This document shows, piece after piece, positions 52,029 to 61,300 of a stretch of 64,000 bases of DNA. The stretch comes from Actinomycetota bacterium (lineage in GTDB: Bacteria > Actinomycetota > Acidimicrobiia > Acidimicrobiales > Ilumatobacteraceae): positions 221,686 to 285,685 of the forward strand of contig JAUSLV010000002.1 of assembly GCA_030645495.1 (NCBI GenBank), given 5' to 3'. Below the pieces are notes generated by a model that saw nothing but the letters and a program-made list of their open reading frames with translations, had not been told where the DNA came from and did not search any database. Position 1 is the stretch's first letter. Every line of letters starts with the position of its first letter. A program made the position numbers and the translations under genes.

Positions 52029-52088
52029 TTGTCCCCAACCTGTGGACAAACAGTGGGGTAACTACAGCTGTGTAACCCGTTGTCCCCA
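52029..52088. other. Cluster of DnaA-box-like sequences
   Basis: TGTGGACAA at 52041-52049 is the reverse complement of TTGTCCACA, the actinobacterial DnaA-box consensus. TTGTCCCCA, one base away, occurs at 52029-52037 and 52080-52088. The first two also form a short inverted repeat. They lie in the convergent gap between a small gene and crgA; a promoter role is therefore unlikely. A weak terminator is the simplest alternative. Confidence 0.4.
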
Positions 52089-52126
52089 GGCCGCGAGCGA
52101 CCGGAGGCCGGGAGATCAGCGGAGCG

Positions 52127-52447
52127 CTAGCGCCACTTGGTGGCGGTGAACAGGCCGGCCAGCATGAACACCAGGCCGATCAGCACCGGCGAGTTCGTGT
52201 TCTCCCAGGCCGGCACCGTGTAGCGCAGGATGATGGCGATCGCCCCGAGCGCGATGAACACGCCCATCAGGATCGGAACCCACTTGGGGCTCTCGTAGAA
52301 CTCCTTGGGCGTGGGCGGCGTGTAGCGCGACGACTGGCCGATGGAGCTGTCGTGGTGCGGAGCTTCCTTGGCCATCGCCGTGACCTGGCCCGGCTTGGTG
52401 CCCTTGGGGGTGGTTCGACCTGTCGTTGTGCGTTTCGGGGGTGCCAC
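52127..52447 (-). CDS. crgA: Cell division protein CrgA
   Basis: The product has 106 residues. CrgA is a two-helix membrane protein that recruits peptidoglycan enzymes to the division septum in actinobacteria. A basic N-terminus ([14 protein letters not shown]) leads to [12 protein letters not shown] and a second helix ending F-T-A-T-K-W-R, the typical CrgA C-terminus. GTG 52447 gives the usual length of about 100. It is divergent from trpG, as in mycobacteria. Confidence 0.9.
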   Translation of the reverse strand: MAPPKRTTTGRTTPKGTKPGQVTAMAKEAPHHDSSIGQSSRYTPPTPKEFYESPKWVPILMGVFIALGAIAIILRYTVPAWENTNSPVLIGLVFMLAGLFTATKWR

Positions 52448-52511
52448 GGGCGACAGTGTAGGCCCCCCAATGCATTCGACACGGCCTCGACCCACCGGCA
52501 AGGCTGCACGA

Positions 52512-53102
52512 ATGCCGCGCGTGCTCGTGATCGACAGTTACGACAGCTTCGTCTACAACCTGGTGCAATACCTGGGTGAGTTGGGCGCCGAGCCGCTGGT
52601 GGTGCGCAACGACCAGCTCACGGTCGCCGAAGCCGTCGCCCTCGCACCCGACGCGGTGCTGCTGTCGCCCGGGCCGGGCCGGCCGGAAGACGCGGGCATC
52701 ATCTGCGCGGCCATCCCCGCGTTCGGCGAACTCGGGGTGCCGCTGCTGGGCGTGTGCCTGGGCCACCAGGCGATCGGGCACGTGTACGGCGGCGCGGTGG
52801 TGCGGGCCCCCAGCCTGATGCACGGCAAGACCTCACCGATCGAGCACGAGGGCAAGGGCGTGTTCGCCGGCCTGCCCAACCCCCTCACGGCCACCCGCTA
52901 CCACAGTCTGGTGATCGACCCGGCCACGATGCCCGACTGCCTGGAGATCACCGCTCACTGCGGCGAGATCGTGATGGGCGTGCGCCACCGCACCTTGCCG
53001 ATCGAGGGCGTGCAGTTCCACCCCGAGAGCATCCTCACCGGCGCGGGCCACGACCTGCTGCGCAACTTCCTCGCCCGCGTGGGCACGCCCAGCCGTAGCT
53101 GA
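52512..53102 (+). CDS. trpG: Glutamine amidotransferase subunit of anthranilate/aminodeoxychorismate synthase
   Basis: The product has 196 residues. Class I amidotransferase motifs: [10 protein letters not shown] near residue 8, L-S-P-G-P-G near 51, G-V-C-L-G-H-Q (nucleophile Cys82) and V-Q-F-H-P-E-S (His, Glu). It releases ammonia from glutamine for TrpE or PabB. The location between crgA and pknB on the opposite strand is conserved in actinobacteria, where the gene is named trpG or pabA. The synthase subunit is not in the window. Confidence 0.88.
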   Translation: MPRVLVIDSYDSFVYNLVQYLGELGAEPLVVRNDQLTVAEAVALAPDAVLLSPGPGRPEDAGIICAAIPAFGELGVPLLGVCLGHQAIGHVYGGAVVRAPSLMHGKTSPIEHEGKGVFAGLPNPLTATRYHSLVIDPATMPDCLEITAHCGEIVMGVRHRTLPIEGVQFHPESILTGAGHDLLRNFLARVGTPSRS

Positions 53103-53142
53103 GCGCCACCGGCCCGCAGGCCCGCACGCCACGAGCCGCCGC

Positions 53143-55230
53143 TCAGGGGCTGGGGGTGGTGGGCGTCGTGCTGCTGGTGCTCGTCGTGGTGGTCGTCGTG
53201 CTCGTGGTGGTCGTGGGCGCCGGCGCCGCGCGGCCCACCTTCAACTTCACGGTGCTGCCCGGCGGCACCTCAGTGGGCGACGACGGGGTCTGCGAGATCA
53301 CTTTGCCGTCCTGCGGGTCGCCGGTGACGAGGTTGAGGTAGGTCACCAGCGCCTGCAGGCCCATCGAGTTCAGCTTGGCGCGGGCCGCGGCCTCGGACAT
53401 GCCCTCCACCGAGGGCACCTTCACCGGTGCCGGGCCGTTCGACACGTACAACGTGACGTCGCCACCCTTCTGCATCACGGTGGAGGCAGCAGGATCGGTG
53501 CGAGTGACCGTGCCGGCCGGAATGGTGGCGTGCGACTCGGACTTGACGGTGACCGCGAAGCCGTAGTCGGCGCCCTCCAGCAGGCTCTTCGCGGCAGCCT
53601 GGGTGAGGCCGTCGGTGGACGGCACGATGACATCGCCCGGGGCCACCGACACCACGAGCTTCACCATGGTGCCGCTGCTGACCATGATGCCCGCGGCCGG
53701 CTCGGTGCGGATGACGGTGCCCGGGTCGAAGTCGGCGTTGGTCTCGGTGACGGTCACGGGGTCGACGGTGAGGCCGAGGCCGGTGAGCGTGATGATCGCG
53801 TCTTCCTGCTTGATGTGGCCCAGGTCGGGCAACGCGAACGGCACGCCGGACGGGGTGTAGTACACCGTGACCGCCTGGCCGCGCTGCACCGTGGTGCCCG
53901 CCAGCGGATCGGTGCGCACGATCGAACCCGCCGGGAAGGCAGGGTTGGCCTCTTCGATCGCGGTGACCACGAGGTCTTCGTCGTCGAGCCTGCGGGTGCC
54001 GTCTTGCAGCGTCGAACTGACCACGTCGGGCATCGGGAACTCGTTGGGGCGGCTGTCCTTGGCGAGCACGTTGAACAGCACGATGCCACCGGCGACCAGC
54101 GCGATCAGGGCGAAGAAGCCGATGACCGCGTACATGCCACCGTTGCCGCCATGGCCCTGGCGAGGATCGCTGTACTGCCCGCCGCCACCCTGCTGGGGCA
54201 CCATGCCCGTGCGCGGCATCGCGGTGGTGCTGAGCGGGGCCGGCTGCGCGGCACGCTGCACCGGGGCGGCCGTGTTGGCGGCGGAGTGCATGACGGTTCG
54301 CGGCATCGCCGCAGCGCTGGCGGCCGCGGCAGCAGCGACGCCGGCAACACCGGCTCCGGCGGCGGCCGCCGCAGCGAGGGCCATCACCGGTTCGCCGGCA
54401 CGGAAGCGACGCAGGTCGTCGCGCACGGCTTCGGCGGTGGGGTAGCGGATGTCGGGGCGCTTGGCCAGCAGCTTGGCGACGATCGCCTCGAACGACTTGG
54501 GCACGTCGGCCACCAGCTGGTTCAGCGGTTGCGGCTGCTCGTGCACCTGCTTGTAGGCGATGCTGACCGGGTTCTCGCCGCTGAACGGCGGGCGGCCGGC
54601 CACCATCTCGTAGAGCACGATGCCCAGCGAGTAGAGGTCGCTGCGCGGGTCGGGCTGCGCGCCCTGCGCCTGCTCGGGCGAGAAGTAGGTGGCGGTGCCC
54701 ATCACCGAACCGGCCTGCGTGAGGTTGCTCTCGGTGGGCGCGTTCATCGCGCGGGCGATGCCGAAGTCGGCCACCTTCACCTGGCCGTTGATGCCGATGA
54801 GGATGTTTGCCGGCTTGATGTCGCGGTGCACCACGCCGTTGCGGTGCGCGAAGCCGAGCGCGGCAGCAACCTCGCTGGCGATCTCTGCGGCCTGCTGGCT
54901 GTTGACGTGGCCGTTTGCCTTGAGGATGTCGGCGAGCGTGCGGCCCTGCACGTATTCCATCGCCATGAAGTACGTGTTGGCGAACTGGCCCCAGTCGTAC
55001 ACGCCGACGATGTTGGGGTGGTTGAGATTGGCCGCCGACTGAGCTTCGCGACGGAACCGCTCGACGAAGTTGGGGTCGATCGCGAACTCGGGGAACAGCA
55101 CCTTGATCGCGACGGGCCGATCGAGCAGCAGATCGCGGGCGAGGAACACGTCGGCCATGCCGCCGCGCCCGATGCGCTGCTGAATCTCGTAGCGGTCGTT
55201 GAGTACCGTCCGCTCTGGCTTTCCCGTCAC
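53143..55230 (-). CDS. pknB: Serine/threonine kinase PknB with PASTA domains
   Basis: The product has about 695 residues from GTG 55230. Kinase: G-R-G-G-M-A-D-V (20-28), Lys43, H-R-D-I-K-P (135-140), D-F-G (155-157). A long Ala-rich linker (A-A-A-A-A-G-A-G-V-A-G) and a Gly-rich stretch precede one membrane helix near 400. Four PASTA repeats follow outside, each with P-x-V/L and a G-T/S-x-V motif; the third includes I-V-P-S-T-D-G. PASTA domains bind peptidoglycan fragments, linking growth to phosphorylation. A Thr/Ser/Pro tail ends it. GTG 55230 has GAGAGG before it; ATG 55257 would add nine residues. Confidence 0.93.
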   Translation of the reverse strand: MTGKPERTVLNDRYEIQQRIGRGGMADVFLARDLLLDRPVAIKVLFPEFAIDPNFVERFRREAQSAANLNHPNIVGVYDWGQFANTYFMAMEYVQGRTLADILKANGHVNSQQAAEIASEVAAALGFAHRNGVVHRDIKPANILIGINGQVKVADFGIARAMNAPTESNLTQAGSVMGTATYFSPEQAQGAQPDPRSDLYSLGIVLYEMVAGRPPFSGENPVSIAYKQVHEQPQPLNQLVADVPKSFEAIVAKLLAKRPDIRYPTAEAVRDDLRRFRAGEPVMALAAAAAAGAGVAGVAAAAAASAAAMPRTVMHSAANTAAPVQRAAQPAPLSTTAMPRTGMVPQQGGGGQYSDPRQGHGGNGGMYAVIGFFALIALVAGGIVLFNVLAKDSRPNEFPMPDVVSSTLQDGTRRLDDEDLVVTAIEEANPAFPAGSIVRTDPLAGTTVQRGQAVTVYYTPSGVPFALPDLGHIKQEDAIITLTGLGLTVDPVTVTETNADFDPGTVIRTEPAAGIMVSSGTMVKLVVSVAPGDVIVPSTDGLTQAAAKSLLEGADYGFAVTVKSESHATIPAGTVTRTDPAASTVMQKGGDVTLYVSNGPAPVKVPSVEGMSEAAARAKLNSMGLQALVTYLNLVTGDPQDGKVISQTPSSPTEVPPGSTVKLKVGRAAPAPTTTTSTTTTTTSTSSTTPTTPSP

Positions 55231-55336
55231 TGCTGCCTCTCTTGGCTGAATCGCCATCCGAGGATATCGACCACGCCGAGTGAACTTCGTGCAGGGCGCC
55301 GACCAGGGCACCGACCGGCCAGCAGGCGAGCCCCGC

Positions 55337-56824
55337 TCATTGTTCGCTCGCGAACAGGAAGTCGAGCACCTGCTTGGCGATCGGGCCGGCCAGGCGCCCG
55401 CCGGTACCGGCGCTGATCTCGGCACTGGTGCCCTTCAGGATCACCGCGACGGCGTAGCGCGGGGCCTCGGCCGGGGCGAACCCGACGATCCAGGCATGCG
55501 ACCGCTGCGGCTCGTCGCCCGCGTTCAGCTGCGCCGTGCCCGTCTTGGCCGCGCCCTGCACGCCGTTGTTCAACTGCATCGCCGTGGCCGTGCCCTTGTT
55601 CACGACATCCACCATCATCGAGGTGAGGATTGCCGCGGTGGAGGACTGGATCGGGGTCTTCCACACCGAGGGCGTGGTGCGCTGCAGCACGCCGCCATCG
55701 TGATCCAGCGTCGCCTGCACCACGTAGGGCTTCATCATCCGGCCACCGTTGGCCACCGTCGAGGCGATCATCGCCATGTGCAACGGCACCATCAGGTCGT
55801 TGCCCTGGCCGAACCCACCGATCGCCAGCAGCGGTAACTGCGGTTCGAAGAACGCCGCGTCGCACGGCAACACGTTGCCGCAGAACGTGCTGGCAGCGGC
55901 ACCTGGTAGATCGATCGGCAGCTTCTCGCCAAGGCCCCACGCACGCACACCATTGGTCATCGCCTCCGGGCCCACCTCGGTGGCCATGCGCGCGAAGGCA
56001 ATGTTGCAGCTGCGGTAGAACACCTCGACCATCGTGCCGCCGCACTCGTGCCCGGCGTAGTTCTGGATCGGGTCGTTCGTCTGCGGCGGAGTCCACTGGG
56101 TTTCCGTCGGGAACACCCGATCGAGCGAGGTCACCCCGGTCTCCAACGCGATCGACGCGGTGATGATCTTGAACGCGGAGCCAGGCATGTAGTTCTCCTG
56201 GTACGCGTTGGCCAGCAGCGGCTTGCCGGGGTACGCGTCGAGGAAGGTCAGCGCGTCTTCGGCGGCCTTCGCGTCGTGGTTGGCCACGAAGTTCGGGTCG
56301 TAACGCGGGAAGCTGACCATCGCGATGATCGCCCCCGTGCTGGGGTCCATCACCACCACCGAGCCCTCCTGCTGGCCCAGTGCGTCGGCTGCCGCCTGCT
56401 GCACGTCGGCGCGCAGGGTCAGCTGCACCGAACCGGTGTTGTCGGTGCCACCCAGCAGACCACCCAGCGTCTGCGACCCGGTGTCGCCCATCAGCACATC
56501 CGACTGAGTGCGCTCGAGCTGCGTGCTGCCGAAGCTGTACGTGTAGTAGCCGGTGACATTGCCGAACAGATCGTTCGTGGGATACACACGCTGGTACTTG
56601 TACTGATCGTCGCCGACGCTGGGCACGCTCTGCGCAACCACCACGCCGTCGGCGGTGACGATCGGCCCGCGCGGCCGGTTGAAGTCGCGGATCGTCTGGC
56701 GGTTGTTCTTCGGGTCGGCGTCGAGCTCGTCCTTGCGCACGACCTGCGTGAAGTTGAGCGCCGCGAACAGGCCCACGTAGAGCACCATCAGCCCGGCCAC
56801 GAGCTTGCGAATCTGCTTGTTCAC
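55337..56824 (-). CDS. pbpA: Penicillin-binding protein PbpA (class B transpeptidase)
   Basis: The product has 495 residues. One N-terminal membrane helix at about 9-25 anchors it. The transpeptidase motifs are S-A-F-K (Ser216), S-C-N (272-274) and K-T-G-T (427-430). R-G-P-I-V-T-A-D-G near residue 52 is the dimerisation module typical of class B enzymes. It crosslinks peptidoglycan during elongation or division with its partner RodA. The start overlaps the rodA stop by four bases; pknB follows. Confidence 0.93.
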   Translation of the reverse strand: MNKQIRKLVAGLMVLYVGLFAALNFTQVVRKDELDADPKNNRQTIRDFNRPRGPIVTADGVVVAQSVPSVGDDQYKYQRVYPTNDLFGNVTGYYTYSFGSTQLERTQSDVLMGDTGSQTLGGLLGGTDNTGSVQLTLRADVQQAAADALGQQEGSVVVMDPSTGAIIAMVSFPRYDPNFVANHDAKAAEDALTFLDAYPGKPLLANAYQENYMPGSAFKIITASIALETGVTSLDRVFPTETQWTPPQTNDPIQNYAGHECGGTMVEVFYRSCNIAFARMATEVGPEAMTNGVRAWGLGEKLPIDLPGAAASTFCGNVLPCDAAFFEPQLPLLAIGGFGQGNDLMVPLHMAMIASTVANGGRMMKPYVVQATLDHDGGVLQRTTPSVWKTPIQSSTAAILTSMMVDVVNKGTATAMQLNNGVQGAAKTGTAQLNAGDEPQRSHAWIVGFAPAEAPRYAVAVILKGTSAEISAGTGGRLAGPIAKQVLDFLFASEQ

Positions 56825-58224
56825 GCGGTCGTCACCTCACTGGTCGGAACCTGCGCGCCCTGCGTGCTCTGTGCCTTGCGCAACGAACGCGCGGCCAGCC
56901 GCTCGCCGATGGTCAGCTCGTCGGGCACCTCGCCGAGGCGACGCGCGCTCGAGTCGCTGATGCGCAGCAACAGCGCCAACAGCACGTAGTTGGCCAGCAG
57001 GCTGCTGCCGCCATAGCTGACGAACGGCAGGGTGATACCGGTGAGCGGCACCAGCCGCAGCACGCCGCCGATGATGATGAACGCCTGCATCGCGACGATC
57101 GTGGTGAGGCCGGTGGCGAGCAGCTTCTCGAACGCCCGGTCGGCGCGCACGGCGATGCGCAGCCCGGCCCCGAACAGCAGCAGGAAGGCGATGATCACCG
57201 CGGTGGCGCCCACCAGGCCCAGCTCTTCACCGATCGCCGCGTACACGTAGTCGGTGCTGGCGGCCGGGATCTTGTTGGGGCTCCCCAGGCCGAGCCCGGT
57301 GCCACCGGTGCCGCCGTTGGCGAACGCATACATCGCTTGCGCTGGCTGGTAGCCCTTGCCCTCGTACTGGCTCCAGGGGTCGATCCAGATCGCGACGCGC
57401 GTCTGCACGACATCGAACATCCGCCACGCGACGTACGCCGCGATGGAGAACAGGAACAGGCCGAGCACCATGAACACGGCCCGTTCGGTGGCCACCCACA
57501 TCATCACGGTGAACAGGGTGAAGAACAGCAGCGCCGAGCCGAGGTCTTTCTCGGCGACCATCACCACCACGGCGAAGGCCCACGCGGCGGTGATCGGCAG
57601 CACGTAGCGCATCTCGGGGATGCGCAGCGGACCGATGCGGCGGGTGCCGGCGGCGATGAGTTCGCGGTTGTCGGCCAAGTACGCGGCGAAGAACAGCGCG
57701 AGCGCGATCTTGGCGAACTCGCCGGGCTGGATGTTGATCGGGCCCAGCGACACCCAGATCTTGGCCCCGCCCACGCTGCTGCCGATACCTGGCACCAGCG
57801 GCAGCATCAGGCCGCCCGCGCCAAGGAACAGGAACGTCCACTTGTAGCGCGCCAGATCCGCCGGCCGCTGCACCAGCAACAGCGTCAGCACGAACGCCAC
57901 CACGGCGACGAACGACCACGTGGTCTGCAGCGCGGCGCGACGATCGCTGAGGCGAGCGATCATCACGTAACCCAGGCCGTGCAGCAGCAGGGCCAACGGC
58001 AACAGGGTGGAATCGGCGCCACGCGCGAGGTAGCGGGTGGCCACGTGCGCGGCCACCAGCATCGCCAGCAGCGCCACCACGAACGGCACGAGCGTGGCGG
58101 GCATCGTGGAGTTCTTGCCCAACGACGCCAGCACGTAGGCCACCGCGCTGATGGCCGCGGCCATCAGCACCAGACCGAGTTCGCTGTTGCGACGAGCAGC
58201 CGCGAGCGGCGATGGCTGGGCCAT
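56821..58224 (-). CDS. rodA: SEDS glycosyltransferase RodA
   Basis: The product has 467 residues with about ten membrane helices. SEDS signatures are present: G-A-K-I-W-V-S-L-G-P-I-N-I-Q-P-G-E-F-A-K, I-D-P-W-S-Q-Y-E-G-K-G-Y-Q, and the loop G-T-G-L-G-L-G-S-P-N-K-I-P and I-G-E-E-L-G with P-F-V-S-Y-G-G-S-S-L. It polymerises lipid II into glycan strands. It pairs with PbpA encoded next. The ATG at 58224 overlaps no other gene; the pstP stop is six bases upstream. Confidence 0.93.
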   Translation of the reverse strand: MAQPSPLAAARRNSELGLVLMAAAISAVAYVLASLGKNSTMPATLVPFVVALLAMLVAAHVATRYLARGADSTLLPLALLLHGLGYVMIARLSDRRAALQTTWSFVAVVAFVLTLLLVQRPADLARYKWTFLFLGAGGLMLPLVPGIGSSVGGAKIWVSLGPINIQPGEFAKIALALFFAAYLADNRELIAAGTRRIGPLRIPEMRYVLPITAAWAFAVVVMVAEKDLGSALLFFTLFTVMMWVATERAVFMVLGLFLFSIAAYVAWRMFDVVQTRVAIWIDPWSQYEGKGYQPAQAMYAFANGGTGGTGLGLGSPNKIPAASTDYVYAAIGEELGLVGATAVIIAFLLLFGAGLRIAVRADRAFEKLLATGLTTIVAMQAFIIIGGVLRLVPLTGITLPFVSYGGSSLLANYVLLALLLRISDSSARRLGEVPDELTIGERLAARSLRKAQSTQGAQVPTSEVTTA

Positions 58225-58229
58225 GGTGG

Positions 58230-59363
58230 TCAGCCCGCGGTCGACGTGCTGGTGTTGCGCGCCGTGGTACTCGTGGTGCGGTCCGTGGTGGTGGTGGTGG
58301 ACTTCACCGTCGTGGTGGTGCTGTCGGTGGTGGTGGGTGATGGCGAGTTGTCGGTGTTGTTGCGCATCACCAGCAACAACGTGATGGTGAGCGTGATGAT
58401 CACGGCGATGCTCATCACGAACAGCACTGCGCCAAGGCTCACCCGGCGTCGGCGCGGCACACCGTCGGCCGCCGGCACGTCGGCAGCAGCCACCGCCGGC
58501 AGCTCCGCCGTGGCGACCGCGCTGGCGGCATCGGCGTCGACCAACCGGTCGACACGCCCGCGCTCGTCCCACGCGAGGTCGATCTCGAGGTCGGCGGAGT
58601 CGGGCGGCGGGGTGTCGCCCTCGAGCGAATCGACCACCACAACCGTGACGTTGTCGCGCCCGCCGTTGCGGTTGGCCACCGCCACAAGCCCTTCGGCCGC
58701 GGCCTGCGGTGAGGCATGCACCGCGAGCACCGACGCGATCTCGTCGTCATCCACCTCGTCGACGAGGCCATCGCTGCACAGCACGTAGCGATCGCCGCGA
58801 ACGAACGGCAGCACCCACGTGTCGACGCGCACACTGGGCTCGATGCCCAACGCACGAGTGACGATGTTGCGCCGAGGGTGATTGCGCGCCTCGTACTCGG
58901 TGATGTGCCCGGTGGACACGAGTTCCTGCACGTAGCTGTGATCGACCGTCACCCTGCGCAGGCGGCCGTTGCGCAGCACGTACGTGCGGCTGTCGCCCAC
59001 GTTCAGCACTGCCAGGCGAGCACCGCTGCCCTGATCGGCCAACACCACCATGGCGGTGAGCGTGGTGCCCATGCCGCGCTGGTCGAGGTTGGTGTGCGCA
59101 CCTTGGAAGATGGCCGCGTTGGCCTCCACCACCGCGGCCACCGCCACATCCACCGACGCCGCGCCGTGGCCCAGCCGCTCGTGCAACGTGGTTGCCGCGA
59201 TCGCACTCGCGATCTCGCCGGCCTGGTGCCCACCCATGCCGTCGGCGACGGCAAACACCATCGGCTCGGCGATGAATGTGTCTTCGTTCTCGCTGCGCAC
59301 GCGGCCGGTGTCGGTGGCGGCGCCCCACGCGAGGGCGGGAACGGAGGACGGCACAGTGGTCAT
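58230..59363 (-). CDS. pstP: PP2C-type serine/threonine phosphatase PstP
   Basis: The product has 377 residues. Catalytic domain 1-240: D-T-G-R-V-R-S-E-N-E-D-T, V-A-D-G-M-G-G-H-Q-A-G, G-M-G-T-T-L-T-A, N-V-G-D-S-R and C-S-D-G-L-V and G-G-R-D-N-V-T-V with the metal-binding Asp residues. It reverses PknB phosphorylation. One membrane helix near 310-333 (V-L-F-V-M-S-I-A-V-I-I-T) is followed by only about 45 Thr/Ser-rich residues outside, much shorter than the roughly 190-residue outer domain of mycobacterial PstP. Confidence 0.92.
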   Translation of the reverse strand: MTTVPSSVPALAWGAATDTGRVRSENEDTFIAEPMVFAVADGMGGHQAGEIASAIAATTLHERLGHGAASVDVAVAAVVEANAAIFQGAHTNLDQRGMGTTLTAMVVLADQGSGARLAVLNVGDSRTYVLRNGRLRRVTVDHSYVQELVSTGHITEYEARNHPRRNIVTRALGIEPSVRVDTWVLPFVRGDRYVLCSDGLVDEVDDDEIASVLAVHASPQAAAEGLVAVANRNGGRDNVTVVVVDSLEGDTPPPDSADLEIDLAWDERGRVDRLVDADAASAVATAELPAVAAADVPAADGVPRRRRVSLGAVLFVMSIAVIITLTITLLLVMRNNTDNSPSPTTTDSTTTTVKSTTTTTDRTTSTTARNTSTSTAG

Positions 59364-59370
59364 GACCTTC

Positions 59371-59904
59371 TCACTGCGCCTCGAAGATCGTGCTGCCGAT
59401 CTGCACGCGATCGCCCACCGAGAGCATCTGTGCAGAGCTGAGGCGGCCGCCGTTGAGATGTGTTCCGTTGGTGCTGCCGAGGTCTTCCACCCACACCTCA
59501 CCGTCGCGGCGGAAAACACGTGCGTGCAACTGCGAGGCGAACGTGTCGTCGGGAATGCCGATCGCACACGTGACGGCACGACCGAGTGTGATCTCGTTGC
59601 CGATCGGATAGGCCGCGCCCTTGCGCACCTTCGGCTGCAGCACCACCAGGCGCTGCGGAATGCCGCGCTTGCGCGGCGCCTTCGGCGGCACCACCACCAC
59701 GGGTGCGCCCATCGGCATGCCGGCACCTGGGCGCCCGGCCGTGGCCGTGGTGTCGTTGCGCGCGTTGCCGGCCGTCTGTGCGGCTTGCACACCGGGGCGC
59801 GGGCCGCGCACCTCGCTCCACACCGCCCACAGCACTCGCGCGAAGAACACGTAGATCAACGCCAACAGGGCGTAGTTGAGGACGTTGAGTTGCGCGTCGC
59901 TCAC
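59371..59904 (-). CDS. fhaB: FHA-domain protein FhaB (FipA)
   Basis: The product has 177 residues. An N-terminal membrane helix (L-N-Y-A-L-L-A-L-I-Y-V-F-F-A) is followed by a polar linker and a FHA domain: I-T-L-G-R-A-V-T-C, F-A-S-Q-L-H-A-R-V-F (phosphothreonine-binding Ser-x-x-His) and D-L-G-S-T-N-G-T-H-L-N-G. In mycobacteria FhaB links PknB signalling to septal growth through FtsZ and FtsQ. GTG 59904 overlaps the fhaA stop by four bases; pstP starts seven bases downstream. Confidence 0.9.
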   Translation of the reverse strand: MSDAQLNVLNYALLALIYVFFARVLWAVWSEVRGPRPGVQAAQTAGNARNDTTATAGRPGAGMPMGAPVVVVPPKAPRKRGIPQRLVVLQPKVRKGAAYPIGNEITLGRAVTCAIGIPDDTFASQLHARVFRRDGEVWVEDLGSTNGTHLNGGRLSSAQMLSVGDRVQIGSTIFEAQ

Positions 59905-60563
59905 GAGGCCTCGAAGCGCAGGTTGAGGCTGCCCACGCTCACGATGTCGCCGTCGGCGAGTGCCCTTTCGCCCTGGATGCGCACGCCGTTCAACTTCGTG
60001 CCATTGGTGCTGCCCAGATCGACCACCACGAACGTGGACCCGGCGGGTCGGATCTCGCAGTGGCGACGGCTGACGTTGGTGTCGGCGACCGGGATGGTGC
60101 ACTCGGGCAGACGGCCGATGCTGATCACCTGCTGGCCGAGCGCGACACGCTTGCCGTCGGCCATCACCAGGGCGCCGGCACCGCCGCCACCGCCCGACTC
60201 TTTCATCCGGCTGCTGATCGCGAAGCGACCCGGCTTGAGCGTGTCGTCGACCTGCAGTTGAACGACGACGGGCCCCATGAAGTGGTAACCCTCAGCACGC
60301 GCGTATTCACGCGCGGTCTCGGCCAATTCGGTGTGCAAGGCCTCGTCGATGTCGCCGAAGGCAGCGTGATCGCGAAGGCTGAGGTGGAACATGAACTCGT
60401 TGGGGACGATGCGTCGCCCCTTCACGTCGACACTGCGATGGTCATCCATTTCGCGCAGAAGTCGCCGTCCGAGTTCGACGGGTCGGATGCTGGAACGTGA
60501 GCCGCGGGAAAACACGCCCTCGACCATACGCTCCAAACCGTGCTCGAACGACTGCAAACCCAT
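59901..60563 (-). CDS. fhaA: FHA-domain protein FhaA (DUF3662 plus FHA), short form
   Basis: The product has 220 residues. Residues 1-115 match DUF3662: F-E-H-G-L-E-R-M-V-E-G-V-F near residue 6 and P-V-E-L-G-R-R-L-L-R-E-M-D. The FHA domain follows with I-S-I-G-R-L-P-E-C, N-V-S-R-R-H-C-E-I and D-L-G-S-T-N-G-T-K-L-N-G. FhaA binds phosphorylated MviN and regulates wall synthesis in mycobacteria, but there it has more than 500 residues with a long disordered linker that is absent here. It leads the minus-strand cluster and is divergent from aat. Confidence 0.9.
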   Translation of the reverse strand: MGLQSFEHGLERMVEGVFSRGSRSSIRPVELGRRLLREMDDHRSVDVKGRRIVPNEFMFHLSLRDHAAFGDIDEALHTELAETAREYARAEGYHFMGPVVVQLQVDDTLKPGRFAISSRMKESGGGGGAGALVMADGKRVALGQQVISIGRLPECTIPVADTNVSRRHCEIRPAGSTFVVVDLGSTNGTKLNGVRIQGERALADGDIVSVGSLNLRFEAS

Positions 60564-60622
60564 GACAACGTGCAGGCTAGTTGCCGTTCGTGGTCTGCGG
60601 GGGTGCGCGCGAGGCTGTGTCG

Positions 60623-61276
60623 ATGACGGCCCCGCTCGAGCCGGAACCCACGAATTGGCAGCTTCCGTCGGCCACGACGGCCGACGAGCACGGCCTGGTG
60701 GGCGTCGGCGCCGATCTGGCGCCGGGCACGCTGTTGGCCGCTTATCGCGCCGGGTTGTTCCCGATGCCGATGGGTCGGCGGCGCCTTGGTTGGTGGTCGC
60801 CCGACCCGCGCGGCGTGCTACCGCTCGACGGAGTGCGCGTGTCGCGCTCGCTGCGCGCCTCGTTGCGGCGGTTCGAGGTGCGCCGCGACACCCGCTTCAG
60901 CGAGGTGATGCGCCGCTGCGGCGACCCGCGCCGCCCGCACGGCTGGATCAACGACGAGTTCGTTGCCGCCTACACGCTGCTGCACGAGTTGGGTTGGGCG
61001 CACAGCTTCGAGGTGTACCGCGACGACGTGCTGGTGGGTGGCCTCTACGGCGTGCGTATCGGCGGGTTGTTCGCCGGTGAGTCGATGTTCCACGCCGACC
61101 CGCCCGCCGGCACCGATGCCTCGAAGGTCGCCGTCGTGGCCACCGTGCAGTGGCTACGCGACACCGGTGGCCAACTGTTCGACGTGCAGTGGAGCACCCC
61201 ACACCTCGCCTCGCTCGGCGTGATCGACGTGCCGCGCACCGACTACCTCCGCCGCCTCGCCACCGCCACCGCCTGA
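60623..61276 (+). CDS. aat: Leucyl/phenylalanyl-tRNA-protein transferase
   Basis: The product has 217 residues. Aat adds Leu or Phe from tRNA to N-terminal Arg or Lys, marking proteins for Clp proteolysis by the N-degron route. Conserved parts: G-L-V-G-V-G-A-D-L, G-L-F-P-M, W-W-S-P-D-P-R-G-V-L-P, G-W-I-N-D-E-F-V, G-L-Y-G-V and G-E-S-M-F-H. Expected cofactors clpS and clpA or clpC are not in the window. ATG 60623 begins M-T-A-P-L; an upstream start at 60581 is less likely. Confidence 0.92.
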   Translation: MTAPLEPEPTNWQLPSATTADEHGLVGVGADLAPGTLLAAYRAGLFPMPMGRRRLGWWSPDPRGVLPLDGVRVSRSLRASLRRFEVRRDTRFSEVMRRCGDPRRPHGWINDEFVAAYTLLHELGWAHSFEVYRDDVLVGGLYGVRIGGLFAGESMFHADPPAGTDASKVAVVATVQWLRDTGGQLFDVQWSTPHLASLGVIDVPRTDYLRRLATATA

Positions 61277-61300
61277 CCCTCTCCGCCCTACCCACCCCTA

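Noticed and set aside
53157..53220. Repetitive GTGGT/CGTGG stretch as a CRISPR-like or satellite array
   Set aside because: It encodes the Thr/Ser-rich tail of PknB on the minus strand; no regular spacers exist.
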